From positions 124,001 through 188,000 of the forward strand of contig NZ_RQEY01000023.1 of NCBI RefSeq assembly GCF_004770105.1: a stretch of DNA of 64,000 nt. The letters are read 5' to 3'. The notes beneath the pieces are model-generated. The model was given only the letters and a program-made list of their open reading frames with translations. It was not told the DNA's origin and searched no databases. The DNA is from Leptospira andrefontaineae (GTDB taxonomy: Bacteria > Spirochaetota > Leptospiria > Leptospirales > Leptospiraceae). A program made the translations under genes and the position numbers. Shown here piece after piece: positions 1 through 10,236 of this stretch (its first letter is position 1; each line of letters begins with the position of its first letter).

Positions 1-626
1 GAGAAGTAATCATTCTCCTGGAACATCAACTCTTGTTTTTGATGATAGGTGATACGAGCGCAGCCGTGTTCAATCGCGTTCCCAATCAATTCGTATAATG
101 CAACTTTCAGAGATAGCTGGTCTTCATTATGCAGGTTGGGAAGATGGGCTAAAGATCTCAGGATCAAATGAACATATTGATTTAAATTTCCAAGTCTAGG
201 AAGAAGTGCGAACTTCTGTCTAGATTCTCTGACCTGGAACATTCTTTTGTCCACAAGGTCTTTACCGGCATAAAATAAGTTCTTAAACCTTAAGAGTGAA
301 TAACGGATCGCCTCCATTCGAAAAGGTTTTAGGAAAAAATCCACCGCTCCTAATCGAAGAGCATTGATAGAGATCTGGATGTCCTGATTCCCTGTGATGA
401 CTATAAAAGGAGTTTCCACTCCTTTTTCCCTCAATTTAGTGATGAACTCTATACCGTTCATCCTTGGAAGACGAATATCGGTGATGATAAGATCGAAAGT
501 TTCCGCTTCTGCTAAAGTTAAACCTTGTTCCGCAGTTCCGGCCAGAACGAGTTCGTATTCGCTGCCGAAAATTTCTTGGAACAGATCTCGGATAACTTCT
601 TCGTCATCAACGAAAAGGATTTTCAT
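1..626 (-). CDS. Response regulator with C-terminal HATPase-like domain (3' end outside window)
   Basis: The reading frame starts at the ATG complementary to 624-626 and runs off the left edge, so the C-terminus is missing. The N-terminus is a CheY-like receiver: acidic pocket DD at residues 7-8, phosphoacceptor D50 in IITDIRLPRMNG, T78 and K100 in FFLKPF. After a linker, residues 170-190 contain ALYELIGNAIEHG, which resembles the N-box of RsbW/GHKL ATPases. The likely output is therefore an anti-sigma-factor or serine-kinase-like activity rather than DNA binding. The frame was read directly from the reverse strand. Receiver identity is sure; the HATPase call rests on one motif next to the window edge. 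Confidence 0.85.
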   Translation of the reverse strand, partial: MKILFVDDEEVIRDLFQEIFGSEYELVLAGTAEQGLTLAEAETFDLIITDIRLPRMNGIEFITKLREKGVETPFIVITGNQDIQISINALRLGAVDFFLKPFRMEAIRYSLLRFKNLFYAGKDLVDKRMFQVRESRQKFALLPRLGNLNQYVHLILRSLAHLPNLHNEDQLSLKVALYELIGNAIEHGCARITYHQKQELMFQENDYF

Positions 627-719
627 AATAAATTCCTAATTCAGAACTTCCGAATATTTAAGGGGGCCATTCGGAAAACAAAAGAAAACCCTGGAAAGGT
701 ATTCTAGTCAAGAATTTTG

Positions 720-2096
720 TCAGCGGATATTGTCTAGAGAATCAAGAGAATATAAGGATTTTATCCTTTCATCCAAACTTTTTAACTCCGACTTATCAAA
801 AACCGCCAATTTATTTCCTGAAAACCGGAAGATCAAAAATTCGTCCTTATTTTCTGAAATGGCCGCTTTCAAACCTTCTACAGAATCCACGACCTTATCG
901 TTCACGGATTCTAAGATCAAATCTTGGAATTCCTGATAAGCCCTGTTCTTCTCGTCAGGAAATGCTCTGGAAAGTAATACGATACGACTTCTTTCCGGAT
1001 GAAGTTTTTTAGAATAACTTTCCGCCAAGTATACTAACTTTCTATCACTGGAAGATTTGTATTTTTCTCCGTACTCTTTCAGATAAGTATGAGTAAGTTC
1101 GGTAAAAAGTAATCCGCCTGCGATTATATATTTGGGAGCGATCTTGTCCGAACTTTCAGGGATCAAAAAAGAATCTTCATTATAGGGTCTTAGTTGGTAG
1201 CGGATCTCTCTTTTTCTACCGTCACGATATAATGATAGAGTGACCCATTCTCCGGAATTTAGATAAGATCCACCTTTGCTGAGTAGGATATCATACAATA
1301 CTTGTTTTTGTTTAGAGGCAACCGGAGTCCCATTTACAGAAAGAACTGCATCACCAGGAAACAGATTATGCATAGGGCCGATCCCCGGAAGAACTTCCGA
1401 AACTACAGCGCCCACGCTACCTTTCGGAAAATAATAATCTTCTTCTGCAGGAGTTAAGGAGCCTTCCGCAGAAAAACCCGGATGAGGAAAAGGAGAAGCG
1501 GAGGAAAATCTACTTTGATAAAATCTACGAAGAAGATCAGCACCTGCATTCCAAGTTCCGTCTGTAAATCCGCAAACTTTCTTTCCTGAATATAGAAAAC
1601 TTCTGGTCCCGTCTTGGTTTTCTTTTCTGGAAAGTTTAGAAAGAGGTAAAATCGATTTAGAAAATTCTAAACTTCCCCATTCGAAATTTGTAAAGAAGGA
1701 AGAGCATGTCCCTTGAGTCCTAACTCCTTCTTCCAAAAGAGCAATAGGGGAGGCTTTTTTAGATCTCCCGAAATTTTCAGGTAGAAGAACGATACCAAGT
1801 CCTGTATCTAGATCCACTTTTTGGAAATACGCTTTTCTTCCTGCGGATTCTTCCGGATGGATTTCTGCAAATAAAGGAACTTCTCCCGGTTTTAAAAGTG
1901 CGAGTGCCGTTCTTTCATCCAAACGGATTGCAGGTATTCTTTTCTGGTATGGAGTTCCTTTTTGGAAAGGATTATGATGAGAATACTTTCTGAAATGGAC
2001 CAAAAGTGAAAATTCTGAATCAGCTTTGGCCTCAAGATTTTCTAAAAATCCTAAAAGTGAGAAGATCAGAAGGAATATTAATTTAGAAGATCTCAT
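720..2096 (-). CDS. Secreted PDZ protein, probable inactive HtrA-like paralogue
   Basis: 458 aa with a signal peptide (about residues 1-23). A PDZ-like segment lies near residues 225-300 ([31 protein letters not shown]) and a second PDZ-like segment near the C-terminus ([18 protein letters not shown]). The N-terminal part has a remnant of a trypsin-like fold: [11 protein letters not shown] and [12 protein letters not shown] sit where an HtrA protease would have its catalytic regions, but no His-Asp-Ser triad is visible. Its ATG overlaps the stop codon of the upstream protease gene (ATGA) and a GGAGG ribosome site precedes it, so the two are translationally coupled. Inference: a periplasmic partner, adaptor or decoy of the neighbouring protease. 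Confidence 0.75.
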   Translation of the reverse strand: MRSSKLIFLLIFSLLGFLENLEAKADSEFSLLVHFRKYSHHNPFQKGTPYQKRIPAIRLDERTALALLKPGEVPLFAEIHPEESAGRKAYFQKVDLDTGLGIVLLPENFGRSKKASPIALLEEGVRTQGTCSSFFTNFEWGSLEFSKSILPLSKLSRKENQDGTRSFLYSGKKVCGFTDGTWNAGADLLRRFYQSRFSSASPFPHPGFSAEGSLTPAEEDYYFPKGSVGAVVSEVLPGIGPMHNLFPGDAVLSVNGTPVASKQKQVLYDILLSKGGSYLNSGEWVTLSLYRDGRKREIRYQLRPYNEDSFLIPESSDKIAPKYIIAGGLLFTELTHTYLKEYGEKYKSSSDRKLVYLAESYSKKLHPERSRIVLLSRAFPDEKNRAYQEFQDLILESVNDKVVDSVEGLKAAISENKDEFLIFRFSGNKLAVFDKSELKSLDERIKSLYSLDSLDNIR

Positions 2097-3562
2097 TTTC
2101 CCTCCTTGGATTCGTCTGACTTGATATCGAATCTTTTTCTGACTCTTAAGTCTATTGTTCTAACGGTTTTAGCGTCCAACACCAACGGAAGTCCGACACC
2201 TCTGAATTTTAAGACCAGGGTCCCGTTGGAGAATTTTTTCCAATAATCCCTAAACTCGGCGATATTCGCAGGAGTTTTTCCATTAATGGATTCTAATATT
2301 TTAAAACGATAATTTAGGTATTTGGAGTTAAGAGGGTCCGGGAATAGTGTAGTTAAGATCAGATCTCTTTCTGTAAATTTGAAAAGGTCGTCCTGTATAA
2401 AATAACTATAATGGTATCTAAGGGCAGTTTCCACTCTTTGGCTTTCTTTACCGAATAATGCGCGGTTTACGGGTTGGAATAAAAGTCCGGCACCTAAAAA
2501 ACTGCGGATCTGACGGTCCCTGTATAATTCTAGGGAATCAGTCTTTTTTAACTCGGCTTGGATCTTATAATTTTTTCCATTTCTATAAAAGTATAAAGTT
2601 AGTTTTTGTCCCACGAAACCGGGCTCAATCAAGTCTACGATCGTTCTTCCGGTAAATTCCAAAAGACCACCTTCGTTATTCAGATAAGCCTCATCTACCT
2701 TATACAAAAAATCATCCGTTTGCAAAACATCCGAAAAGGAAGAGTTCGGATACACCTTATTCACAAGCACACCTTGCAGATTCTGTGGAACTCCCAAATA
2801 CTTTTTCACAGACTCGGAATTCCCATTTTGGAAAGTAAATCCTACGAATGGAAATCCGTCGTATTGCCCGTCTTGTATATCTTTTAAGAAATGTTGTACC
2901 ACTTCAGGAGGAATGAGATAAGCGGTATTTCCTTGGATTTGGCTAACTTCGAAAATAATCCCTGCTACTTTTCCATTTTGGATCGCAGGACCGCCTGAAT
3001 ATCCCGGAAGAATATTTGCACCTACACGAATTACTTTTCTATAATCTAAACCGGTAAAAGAATATCTTAATCTTTCCACACGATTGACGAGCCCATTCTC
3101 TAGGGTGAGATTTTCCGCACCTTCCGGATAACCTAACATCAAAAGATTACTTCCTAAAGAAGGGGATTCTTCTGCAATTTCCAAAGGTTCTACAGCCGAG
3201 AAGAATTCTTCGTCTTCTACGGAGATTAAAGCCAGATCACAGTCGAAACCTATAAATTCCACTTTTGCATTATAATATTTGCTGCTATTAAAACGTTTTA
3301 CCTTTAGATACTTGGATTCCGAGATCACATGAGCATTTGTTAATATTCTATTTCCTGCGATTATAAAACCTGAGCCCACATCACGGGAAAGGTCCTGGTC
3401 CCCGAATTCCAAGGGGTCGCTTGCATCCGGGTAAATATCGCTTCTGACAATAACAACACCGTTCAGTAAGGTTTTAAGATCGGAGTTCCCATTTGTTTGC
3501 GAAAAAACAGGAAAACTAAAGATCAGGATGAATCCAGCGCGAAGTATCCAAAACTTATTCAT
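2093..3562 (-). CDS. HtrA/DegP-like trypsin-family serine protease with PDZ domains
   Basis: About 489 aa from the internal ATG chosen here, which gives a clean signal peptide ending near FSFPVFSQ; a start 27 bases upstream is also open. The catalytic triad is intact: H78 in LTNAHVIS, D109 in DCDLALIS and S189 in PGYSGGP. Two PDZ-like segments follow (about residues 245-330 and the C-terminal third). Expected role: periplasmic protein quality control or processing of exported proteins. The gene overlaps the upstream gene by a few bases and the downstream PDZ gene by 4 bases, giving a three-gene operon. The Tyr before the catalytic Ser (GYSGG instead of GNSGG) is a mild variation. Confidence 0.88.
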   Translation of the reverse strand: MNKFWILRAGFILIFSFPVFSQTNGNSDLKTLLNGVVIVRSDIYPDASDPLEFGDQDLSRDVGSGFIIAGNRILTNAHVISESKYLKVKRFNSSKYYNAKVEFIGFDCDLALISVEDEEFFSAVEPLEIAEESPSLGSNLLMLGYPEGAENLTLENGLVNRVERLRYSFTGLDYRKVIRVGANILPGYSGGPAIQNGKVAGIIFEVSQIQGNTAYLIPPEVVQHFLKDIQDGQYDGFPFVGFTFQNGNSESVKKYLGVPQNLQGVLVNKVYPNSSFSDVLQTDDFLYKVDEAYLNNEGGLLEFTGRTIVDLIEPGFVGQKLTLYFYRNGKNYKIQAELKKTDSLELYRDRQIRSFLGAGLLFQPVNRALFGKESQRVETALRYHYSYFIQDDLFKFTERDLILTTLFPDPLNSKYLNYRFKILESINGKTPANIAEFRDYWKKFSNGTLVLKFRGVGLPLVLDAKTVRTIDLRVRKRFDIKSDESKEGK

Positions 3563-4451
3563 GAAACAACTCCGCGTCGGACCATACAATTTTATCCTTT
3601 TCTACCGATTCTAATTTCAATTTTGCCAGGTAACGTGCTCCTTCTTGGAGTTCTTCAGTGGGTTGGTTATCCACTAAAACATTTCCGCTCAGATCTGCTT
3701 TGATCCTGATCCAGGAATAAGGAGAATCCGGCAAACAACTTGCCTGGAAAGAATAATACAAAGACTTGTCCCAATAAAAATCCGCATCCTTACCCAAATA
3801 AAGAAGAGGGCAAGAAGAATCAAAAAAGATCTCTTTTCCTTTAGGAGTCGGACGATCAATAGGATGTTTTGCGATGCTTAAGAAATATTGCAGACCAAAA
3901 TTCACAGTCGAGGCTTTGTCCCCGAGTTTTGTTTCCGGATTGGATTTACCACCGGGAGCAGGTTTGGAACTTGCGGCTTTTAAATTCTCCGCAGAAAATT
4001 CCAATTCCCAATAAACAGATTTTCCTAACTTAACAGGACCCTTCACTCTGAAAGAATCTATTTTTTCTGGAGAACGTAATCTTTCTTCTCCTGAATAAAA
4101 GAAACCGTTCAGTTTTTTCCCGGGACAATCCAAAGATAGATACTGTATTTCTTCAGATTCAGGAAGAGATCTGAACTTACACTCACCAATATGAACGGTC
4201 CCATGTTGTTTAAACCATTCTTTCAAAGGTCTTGCATCTTTCTCTTTGGTGTATTTCCTCCAACCTTCCTGAAATTCTTTCTCAGCAAAGTCTCCAATCC
4301 TGGAATTTGCTTTTTGTTGAGGTTGTTCTTCTGCGAAACTTCCAGAATCCGGAATAAAAACGGAAAAAAACAATAAAACTCCCAGGCTCACAAAAGAAAG
4401 AAGGAGTCTTTTCGTTCTTAAATGGAAAATATTCTGCATCAGGGAAAACAT
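3555..4451 (-). CDS. Secreted hypothetical protein, first gene of the protease operon
   Basis: 298 aa with an N-terminal signal peptide or anchor ([20 protein letters not shown], about residues 14-33) followed by a hydrophilic periplasmic domain. I recognise no catalytic motif. The protein has several cysteines (GECKF, SLDCPGK, SSCPLLY, ASCLPDS) that could form disulfides outside the cytoplasm. It overlaps the start of the HtrA-like protease by 8 bases. The operon order suggests a substrate, inhibitor or partner of the protease. Two ATGs (residues 1 and 5) are possible; the longer is given. Confidence 0.7.
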   Translation of the reverse strand: MFSLMQNIFHLRTKRLLLSFVSLGVLLFFSVFIPDSGSFAEEQPQQKANSRIGDFAEKEFQEGWRKYTKEKDARPLKEWFKQHGTVHIGECKFRSLPESEEIQYLSLDCPGKKLNGFFYSGEERLRSPEKIDSFRVKGPVKLGKSVYWELEFSAENLKAASSKPAPGGKSNPETKLGDKASTVNFGLQYFLSIAKHPIDRPTPKGKEIFFDSSCPLLYLGKDADFYWDKSLYYSFQASCLPDSPYSWIRIKADLSGNVLVDNQPTEELQEGARYLAKLKLESVEKDKIVWSDAELFHE

Positions 4452-4633
4452 TCTTAATTATTATCGGTTCGGGAAAAAGCGGATTTTACAGATCTGAAAA
4501 TAGAAGAGGAATTTCCGTAGAATTCTTGCGATTATGTCTCGAATTTCCAAGAATACCAAAAAAAAGTTAAACTCTTAAACGGGACTCTGGAATATGGTTA
4601 AAACTAAGAGTAAAAAATATAACGGTATTCATC

Positions 4634-5485
4634 TTGTCTCACTGGAGTTTTCTTAAAACCGACCTGAACGAAAAGCAGGACTTATTCATCGATTGTCGCT
4701 CCCAAGCGCAATATCAGGAATCCACCTTAAAGGGTGCGTATTATTTTCCATTCGTCAAAAAGGCTTTTGCTTCCGATCCGGACTCTTCCAAAAAATTATT
4801 GGGTCCAATCGAAGAGATACTAGCTCTCGCTAAAAAAGAAGAGAAGTCCAGGATCTTGGTTTTTGACGAGGGGATGGGGATGTTCGCATCCAGACTCGTT
4901 TTCCTTTTGAGATGCGCAGGTTTTCAAAATGCGTTTTTGATCGGACAACGTTGGCCTGTAGATGGTGCAAAAGAAAAAGGTTCTAAAGAATTAGATATAG
5001 GACCTTCTTCCAAAGTCCGCAAATTAGAAGGAGTGATAGATAAGGCTTTCTTAGAAAAGAACCTAACTAGACTCCAAATTTTCGATACTCGCACACCGGA
5101 AGAATATGATGGAAAACTTCCTCGTTTGACTGCTCCAGAACCTGGAAGCCTATGCGGAAGATTGCCTGGAGCATTCCTCTGGGATTGGAGAATGTTATAT
5201 GACGCGAACGGTGAACTCGTAGACAAAACATTCTTCAATAAAAAGTTAAGAGGTTTCCCTTTCATGCCGGAAAGGACCACTGTTATCTATGATTATAACG
5301 GAGCAAGATCCTCCTTGCTAGCTATGATGCTCAAAGAAGTTGGATACAACGACGTGAATGTATATGTTGGCTCTTGGTTCGAATGGAGAAAATCCAATCT
5401 ACCTAAACAAGCAGCGAATATTTACGGACAGACTGGCGCAGGAGCTTCTGCACCAAGAGTCGGTGGAACAGATAGGAAAAGTTAA
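4634..5485 (+). CDS. Rhodanese-fold protein (two domains) lacking the catalytic cysteine
   Basis: 283 aa from a TTG start. Two rhodanese domains are visible: residues about 12-112 ([18 protein letters not shown]) and 145-258 ([21 protein letters not shown]). In active sulfurtransferases the C-terminal loop reads V-Y-C-G-x-G-x-R. Here it is [11 protein letters not shown], with Asp220 in the cysteine position, and the N-terminal loop also has Asp (VFDEG). Thiosulfate or mercaptopyruvate sulfurtransferase activity is therefore unlikely by the usual mechanism. The gene is divergent from the protease operon and followed by the GH31 gene. A regulatory or binding role is an inference. Confidence 0.8.
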   Translation: MSHWSFLKTDLNEKQDLFIDCRSQAQYQESTLKGAYYFPFVKKAFASDPDSSKKLLGPIEEILALAKKEEKSRILVFDEGMGMFASRLVFLLRCAGFQNAFLIGQRWPVDGAKEKGSKELDIGPSSKVRKLEGVIDKAFLEKNLTRLQIFDTRTPEEYDGKLPRLTAPEPGSLCGRLPGAFLWDWRMLYDANGELVDKTFFNKKLRGFPFMPERTTVIYDYNGARSSLLAMMLKEVGYNDVNVYVGSWFEWRKSNLPKQAANIYGQTGAGASAPRVGGTDRKS

Positions 5486-5517
5486 AAAAAGAAAGACTTC
5501 TTACGCATCTTAAAAGA

Positions 5518-5541
5518 ACCTCTCGTTAGTTTCTAAGAGGA
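5518..5541 (+). promoter_or_regulatory. Hairpin covering the ribosome-binding site of the GH31 gene
   Basis: CCTCT at 5519-5523 can pair with AGAGG at 5536-5540, which is the Shine-Dalgarno sequence for the ATG at 5548. The inner bases TTAG/CTA can extend the stem. Pairing would hide the ribosome site, so translation may be conditional. Seen in sequence; function inferred. Confidence 0.35.
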
Positions 5542-5547
5542 ATAACG

Positions 5548-7704
5548 ATGAGGTTCTTTTTTATTATCAGCATACTATTTGCATTTTTATTGGATTGTGG
5601 ATCCAGATTTGAAAAAATCTCTCCGTTTTCCATTCCTCCTCAAGAATTCGACCTTGGCAATGGGATCAAAGCAGTATTCCTGCCTACTGAACTATCGTTC
5701 ATTACTTCTAAAGGTAGAATATTAGAATTTTCCATACAAGATCCATTTCTTTCTTCTGCAAAAGGAGAACAGATCGTAAATTATAGAAAGGCAACATTCA
5801 AGATCAAAGATAAGATCTTACTAGAATGTGGATCTCAATCTATCGAAAGTCTTGGATTAGAATCGGGAGCATTAGTACTAAAGGGAAAACTTACCGGAAA
5901 AAATTGTGAAACAGGATATTCAATCCGATTCGTGTCCTCTTCTAATTCAGGATTAGATTGGAAGGTAGAAATTTCTAATCCGGAATTAAACCGCACATTT
6001 ATAAAATTCAAATCGGATGGATCAGAAAGTATCTATGGACTTGGTGAACAATTCTCTCATCTAAATCTAAAAGGAAAAAAACCGTTTTTATTTTCCGAAG
6101 AACAAGGAGTGGGAAGGGGAGACCAACCGATTACCTGGGGAGCGGAATTATTAGAAGGAGCCGGAGGAAATGAATACAGCACCTATACCCCTATCCCATT
6201 TTTCCTCACTTCTCGGAACAGAGCGTTCTTCTTTGAAAACAGTTCTTATTCCGTTTTCGATTTTGAAAAAGATTCTGAAATCGCGATAGAATTCAGAGAA
6301 AGAGGACTTAACGTCAAATCCTGGAAGGCTACAAGTCCTAAAGAGATCTTAAAATTATATACTTCTCATACAGGAAGATTTCCGAATCTACCTGATTGGG
6401 CTTATGGAACATGGCTCGGTATCCAAGGCGGAAAATCGGTCGTATTGGAAAAGATAGAAGAGGCAAAAAAAGCGGGAAATCCGATCAGTGCACTTTGGAT
6501 CCAAGACTGGGTAGGACAAAGAAAAACGGTATTCGGTTCTCAACTTTGGTGGAAATGGTTTCCGGACGAAAATCGTTATCCTGATTTTAAAAATTTCGTA
6601 AAAGAATTAAACCAAAATGGTATTCAGGTTTTAGGATATATCAATCCAATGCTTGCCACCGAAGGTCCTTTATTCGAAGAAGCGGTTAAAAATCATTATT
6701 TAGTAAAAGATAAAGAAGGAAAAGATTATATAGTTCAAACTGCAGGATTTCCCGCAGGACTACTCGATCTTACAAATCCTAAAACTCGAATTTGGATCAA
6801 AAATATCATCAAACAAAATCTAATAGGCAACGGACTCTCAGGTTGGATGGCGGATTTTGGAGAATGGTTGCCAACGGATGCAGTGTTATTCTCAAAAGAA
6901 TCCTCGGAGATCTATCATAACCGATATCCCGTAGAATGGGCAAGGTTGAACAGAGAAGCCATCCAAGAGGCAGGAAAAGAAGGGCAGATCGTATTCTTCA
7001 CTCGTGCGGGTTACAGTTATTCCAATAAATATTCCACTTCCTTTTGGGCGGGAGACCAAATGGTAAGTTGGGGAAGACATGATGGGATCGTATCTTCTCT
7101 AATCGGAATATTGAGTGGCGGAATGTCAGGACTTACTTTAAATCATAGCGATATAGGCGGATACACTACGATCCCAAGTCCAATTAAAGATTATTTCAGA
7201 TCCAAGGAATTGTTTTTACGTTGGGCGGAATTAAACGTATTCTCTCCAGTTTTTAGAACTCACGAAGGGAATCGGCCCGCTAAAAACCACCAACCTTATT
7301 CTGATCCGGACACAATTAAAGAATTTGCAAGATACGGACAGATACATCTCGCATTAAAAGAATATTTCAAATTTCTAAATAAAGAAGCGAGTGAATCTGG
7401 ACTTCCAATACTGCGTCCACTCTATCTTTCCTACCCGGAAGATAATAATACCTTAGATCTACAAAACCAATTCTTACTAGGAGAGGATCTACTCATAATC
7501 CCGGTTTTAGAAAAGGGAGAAGATTCAGTAAAAGGGTATCTTCCTAAGGGAGAATGGGAGCATGTTTGGACAGGTAAAACATTCCAGGGAGGAGTTTGGA
7601 TAGAAACACCCGCTCCGCTTGGATCTCCTGCGATCTTCTTGAAAAAGAAGGGCGCTTGGTACGAAAAATTAAAATCTGCACTTTCTAGTTTCAAAAGGAA
7701 TTAA
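5548..7704 (+). CDS. Glycoside hydrolase family 31 lipoprotein, sulfoquinovosidase-like
   Basis: 718 aa. A lipoprotein signal ends in LLDC with C17, so the enzyme is probably anchored in the periplasm or on the surface. The GH31 barrel closely resembles E. coli YihQ. The nucleophile is D436 in GWMADFGEWLPTD and the acid/base is D503 in FWAGDQ. Residues equivalent to YihQ Q288, W304 and Y508 are Q319, W335 and Y539, all at a constant offset of 31. The sulfonate-binding Arg301 is replaced by Q332. The substrate may therefore be an alpha-glucoside or modified quinovoside rather than a sulfoquinovoside. No sulfo-glycolysis genes lie nearby. Family assignment is firm; substrate is open. Confidence 0.9.
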   Translation: MRFFFIISILFAFLLDCGSRFEKISPFSIPPQEFDLGNGIKAVFLPTELSFITSKGRILEFSIQDPFLSSAKGEQIVNYRKATFKIKDKILLECGSQSIESLGLESGALVLKGKLTGKNCETGYSIRFVSSSNSGLDWKVEISNPELNRTFIKFKSDGSESIYGLGEQFSHLNLKGKKPFLFSEEQGVGRGDQPITWGAELLEGAGGNEYSTYTPIPFFLTSRNRAFFFENSSYSVFDFEKDSEIAIEFRERGLNVKSWKATSPKEILKLYTSHTGRFPNLPDWAYGTWLGIQGGKSVVLEKIEEAKKAGNPISALWIQDWVGQRKTVFGSQLWWKWFPDENRYPDFKNFVKELNQNGIQVLGYINPMLATEGPLFEEAVKNHYLVKDKEGKDYIVQTAGFPAGLLDLTNPKTRIWIKNIIKQNLIGNGLSGWMADFGEWLPTDAVLFSKESSEIYHNRYPVEWARLNREAIQEAGKEGQIVFFTRAGYSYSNKYSTSFWAGDQMVSWGRHDGIVSSLIGILSGGMSGLTLNHSDIGGYTTIPSPIKDYFRSKELFLRWAELNVFSPVFRTHEGNRPAKNHQPYSDPDTIKEFARYGQIHLALKEYFKFLNKEASESGLPILRPLYLSYPEDNNTLDLQNQFLLGEDLLIIPVLEKGEDSVKGYLPKGEWEHVWTGKTFQGGVWIETPAPLGSPAIFLKKKGAWYEKLKSALSSFKRN

Positions 7705-7771
7705 ATAGAGCAGGGTTTTATTTGGATAATAAAACTTCTATACTGTCTAAATAAGAAAGAAGAAGGTCCCT

Positions 7772-8185
7772 TTGTCAGAATTTAAAGATCCAATCGTACT
7801 ATTTGATGGAGTTTGCAATTTATGCAACGGTGCAGTGAATGTACTTTTGGATCTGGACAAACATAAAAGATTAAAATTTGCTAGTCTTCAATCTGAATAT
7901 GCCAAAAAACTAATTCAATCCAAAACCTTGGAGGAAAAGATCCGAGGCATAGACAGTATTCTTTTCTGGGATGGGAAAGAAATCCATATCAAATCCAATG
8001 CAATCATCGAGATCTGCGACAAACTGGGCGGTTTTTGGAAAATCCTAAAACTCAGTTATATCATCCCAAGGCCGATCCGAAATATTCTATATGATCTGAT
8101 CGCAAAAAACAGATACAGACTCTTCGGAAAAAGAGAATCTTGCAGGATGCCTACTCCGGAGCTGAAAGAAAGGATCCTAGGGTAA
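7772..8185 (+). CDS. DCC-family thiol-disulfide oxidoreductase-like protein (DUF393)
   Basis: 137 aa from a TTG start preceded by AGAAGG. The family hallmark DGVCNLCN is at residues 12-19 (C15 and C18), and the rest fits DUF393: FASLQSEYAKKL, a VDSIxFW-like strand (IDSILFWDGKEIH) and a C-terminal KNRYRLFGKRESCRMP. Members are predicted thioredoxin-fold redox proteins, but the substrate is unknown. A second member lies at 41219-41566. The gene follows the GH31 gene by 67 bases and could share its transcript. Confidence 0.85.
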   Translation: MSEFKDPIVLFDGVCNLCNGAVNVLLDLDKHKRLKFASLQSEYAKKLIQSKTLEEKIRGIDSILFWDGKEIHIKSNAIIEICDKLGGFWKILKLSYIIPRPIRNILYDLIAKNRYRLFGKRESCRMPTPELKERILG

Positions 8186-8617
8186 GGGCGATAGGCCTCT
8201 TTCTTCCATTTTCCCCGAAAACAGCCACAAAATCTGGCCATTAAGTGCCTCACCTTATGTCTATAGCATCCCGGTTTCCGGGTTCAACCTCGACGAAACT
8301 TTCCCTAAATTTCTGAAAACTTTTCAGTAAGTTCGCATTTTTTCGGGACTCTATATGTGACACCTTGCAAAAACGCAGAAAATCTATTAAAATATGCTAA
8401 AAATTGATAAAATAGAGATTAAAATAATTAATTTCATTAGGATTCGGTCGGATTCGTTTGATATCGTCAATTCCCCTGGATTTGGGTGGAGAAAAATCCT
8501 TGTCCCAAGATTATGGACCAGGAGGATAGGTTGAACTTTCGGAAATTTACTGCCGATCTTAAAAGCAAGACCCGTTTTTTAAGAGAATTTTTGGCGGCGC
8601 AAAAAGGAAAGAACCAA
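8186..8617. other. Intergenic region with a small dyad and a weak promoter
   Basis: 432 bases without a supported gene. It contains the palindrome CTGAAAACTTTTCAG at 8313-8327, followed by an AT-rich stretch with a possible sigma-70 promoter, TTGATA at 8404 and ATTAAT at 8427 with a 17-base spacer. An in-frame extension of the peptidase gene back to 8486 is open but lacks a ribosome site and would bury the signal peptide. Confidence 0.4.
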
Positions 8618-9403
8618 ATGAAAAGAAAAACTATTCTTTCGCTAGTCGGCGCATCTGCACTCATATTCCTTTCCTGGAAATCTTTCGCAAATACATATTT
8701 GGAAGAAGTAAAGGTTGATAACCAATTCATCCAAACCTACCAATCTAGAGAAGGGATCTGGATCGTTCCTGGAAAAGTAAAAGAATCCTTAGAGGATCTT
8801 TACCATAAATTCGGAACCTCAGAAAGAGAAGTTCGCCTTCTGAACGGCATCCATGACAGCGGAAAGATCCAAAACTCTGAGCCAGTATTCTTCCCTTATA
8901 ACGCAAATTATACACGCAATCTACTATTAGAGGACAAAGGAAGAGAGATCTTCACCTCTGATGCACGTGAATTGATCTGGCCTTTAAGCTTTAAATATTC
9001 CAGAGTTACTTCCAGATTGGGAAGACGTTGGAATGCGTTGCATGCCGGCGTGGACATTGCTTGTCCGAACGGATCCGTAGTGATCGCAGCGGCTGATGGA
9101 GTTGTTACAGATTCCAAAAGAGATGGTGGATACGGACTTAGAGTAGTTCTTTCTCATCCTCAAATCAATGGGATCCAGACATTATACGCTCATAATTCTC
9201 TTCTTTTCGTAAAACAAGGCGATAAGGTTAAAAAAGGACAGGTGCTTGCCCTTTCCGGTAATACGGGACATACGACCGGGCCTCATGTTCACTTCGAAGT
9301 TCGTTACCAAAACGTTGTTCTGAATCCTGAACATTATCTTCCTCCTTTCTTAGCGGATAAAGAATCCCAAGTTGCGATCGCAAAAGAAACCATCCAACAA
9401 TAA
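8618..9403 (+). CDS. M23-family (LytM/NlpD-like) metallopeptidase, exported
   Basis: 261 aa from the ATG at 8618, which has AAAGGAAA upstream and gives a signal peptide ([21 protein letters not shown]). Residues about 35-90 are a LysM-like or spacer segment. The C-terminal half is a lysostaphin-type peptidase: [11 protein letters not shown] gives the HxxxD zinc ligands, and GPHVHFEV gives the HxH motif. It probably cleaves or remodels peptidoglycan cross-links, or activates amidases, in the periplasm. The next gene begins 5 bases after its stop, so they are likely co-transcribed. Confidence 0.9.
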   Translation: MKRKTILSLVGASALIFLSWKSFANTYLEEVKVDNQFIQTYQSREGIWIVPGKVKESLEDLYHKFGTSEREVRLLNGIHDSGKIQNSEPVFFPYNANYTRNLLLEDKGREIFTSDARELIWPLSFKYSRVTSRLGRRWNALHAGVDIACPNGSVVIAAADGVVTDSKRDGGYGLRVVLSHPQINGIQTLYAHNSLLFVKQGDKVKKGQVLALSGNTGHTTGPHVHFEVRYQNVVLNPEHYLPPFLADKESQVAIAKETIQQ

Positions 9404-9408
9404 TCACA

Positions 9409-10236
9409 TTGTTCTCTAATTCCGACTGGTCTTCCGAAATCTTTTCCTATTTAGAAAAGAACCTGACTGGTCGTAAACTTCAAACAGCTCTATTCGATTT
9501 TGATAATACTCTTGTCCGAGGTGATTTCGGAGAAGAAGTCATGTGCGAACTCTTGCAAGCAGGAGTTCCTTGGATCGAGTCACTTTCTCCTTTTTTTCCT
9601 GAGCCTAGTCTTTCCGAAAAAATGGAAACTTTGCGTAAGACAGATACAAAAAGTTTTATGGATGAGGTTTGGAAATATTATGAATCCAAGATAGAGAAAG
9701 AAGGACTCGGTGTAGCATATAGATGGTCCACATGGATCTTTTCCGGCAGATCTACCAAAGATTTACAGGATACTGCAAGACTCGTTTGGGAAAATCACCA
9801 AAAAGATATGAGTTCTAAAGCGGTCCAAGCATTTGCTCCCATGTCTGAGCTTGTTAAAGAACTAGAGAATGCCGGAACTAAAATTTGGATCGTAACCGCT
9901 TCTCCTGAACCCGTGATCCAATTAGTTTCTGAGAAATGGGGGATTCCTAAGGAGAATGTTCTTGGTATGAGACTGGTCGAAAAGAACGGGATCTTAAGCC
10001 ACGAGTTGATTGAACCCTTTACCTACGGGATCGGAAAAGTAGAATTCCTCAATCTTGCTAATGGAAACCGAGGATACGATATTGCATTCGGAGATTCTGA
10101 AAATGATTTTCCTATGCTTTCTCACGGAAGATCCAACGGTATATTTTTGGATAGGGGCAAGAAGAAGGTCCCACCGACAGGAACTTTTATCCAAAGTGTT
10201 GTGGACTGGAAGACAATTCCAAAACCGCTTATCTGA
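9409..10236 (+). CDS. HAD-superfamily hydrolase, phosphoserine-phosphatase-like (subfamily IB)
   Basis: 275 aa from a TTG start. HAD motif I is ALFDFDNTLVRGDF (first D is the nucleophile, second the acid/base), motif II is WIVTASPEPV, and motif IV is IAFGDSENDFPML. The large insertion between motifs I and II is typical of SerB-like caps. The substrate could be phosphoserine or another small phosphomonoester and cannot be set from sequence. No Shine-Dalgarno is obvious; coupling to the upstream M23 gene would explain this. It overlaps the convergent gene at 10229 by 8 bases. Confidence 0.8.
   Translation: MFSNSDWSSEIFSYLEKNLTGRKLQTALFDFDNTLVRGDFGEEVMCELLQAGVPWIESLSPFFPEPSLSEKMETLRKTDTKSFMDEVWKYYESKIEKEGLGVAYRWSTWIFSGRSTKDLQDTARLVWENHQKDMSSKAVQAFAPMSELVKELENAGTKIWIVTASPEPVIQLVSEKWGIPKENVLGMRLVEKNGILSHELIEPFTYGIGKVEFLNLANGNRGYDIAFGDSENDFPMLSHGRSNGIFLDRGKKKVPPTGTFIQSVVDWKTIPKPLI

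Noticed and set aside
8486..8617. N-terminal extension of the M23 peptidase gene
   Set aside because: It would place the signal peptide internally; the ATG at 8618 has a good ribosome site.
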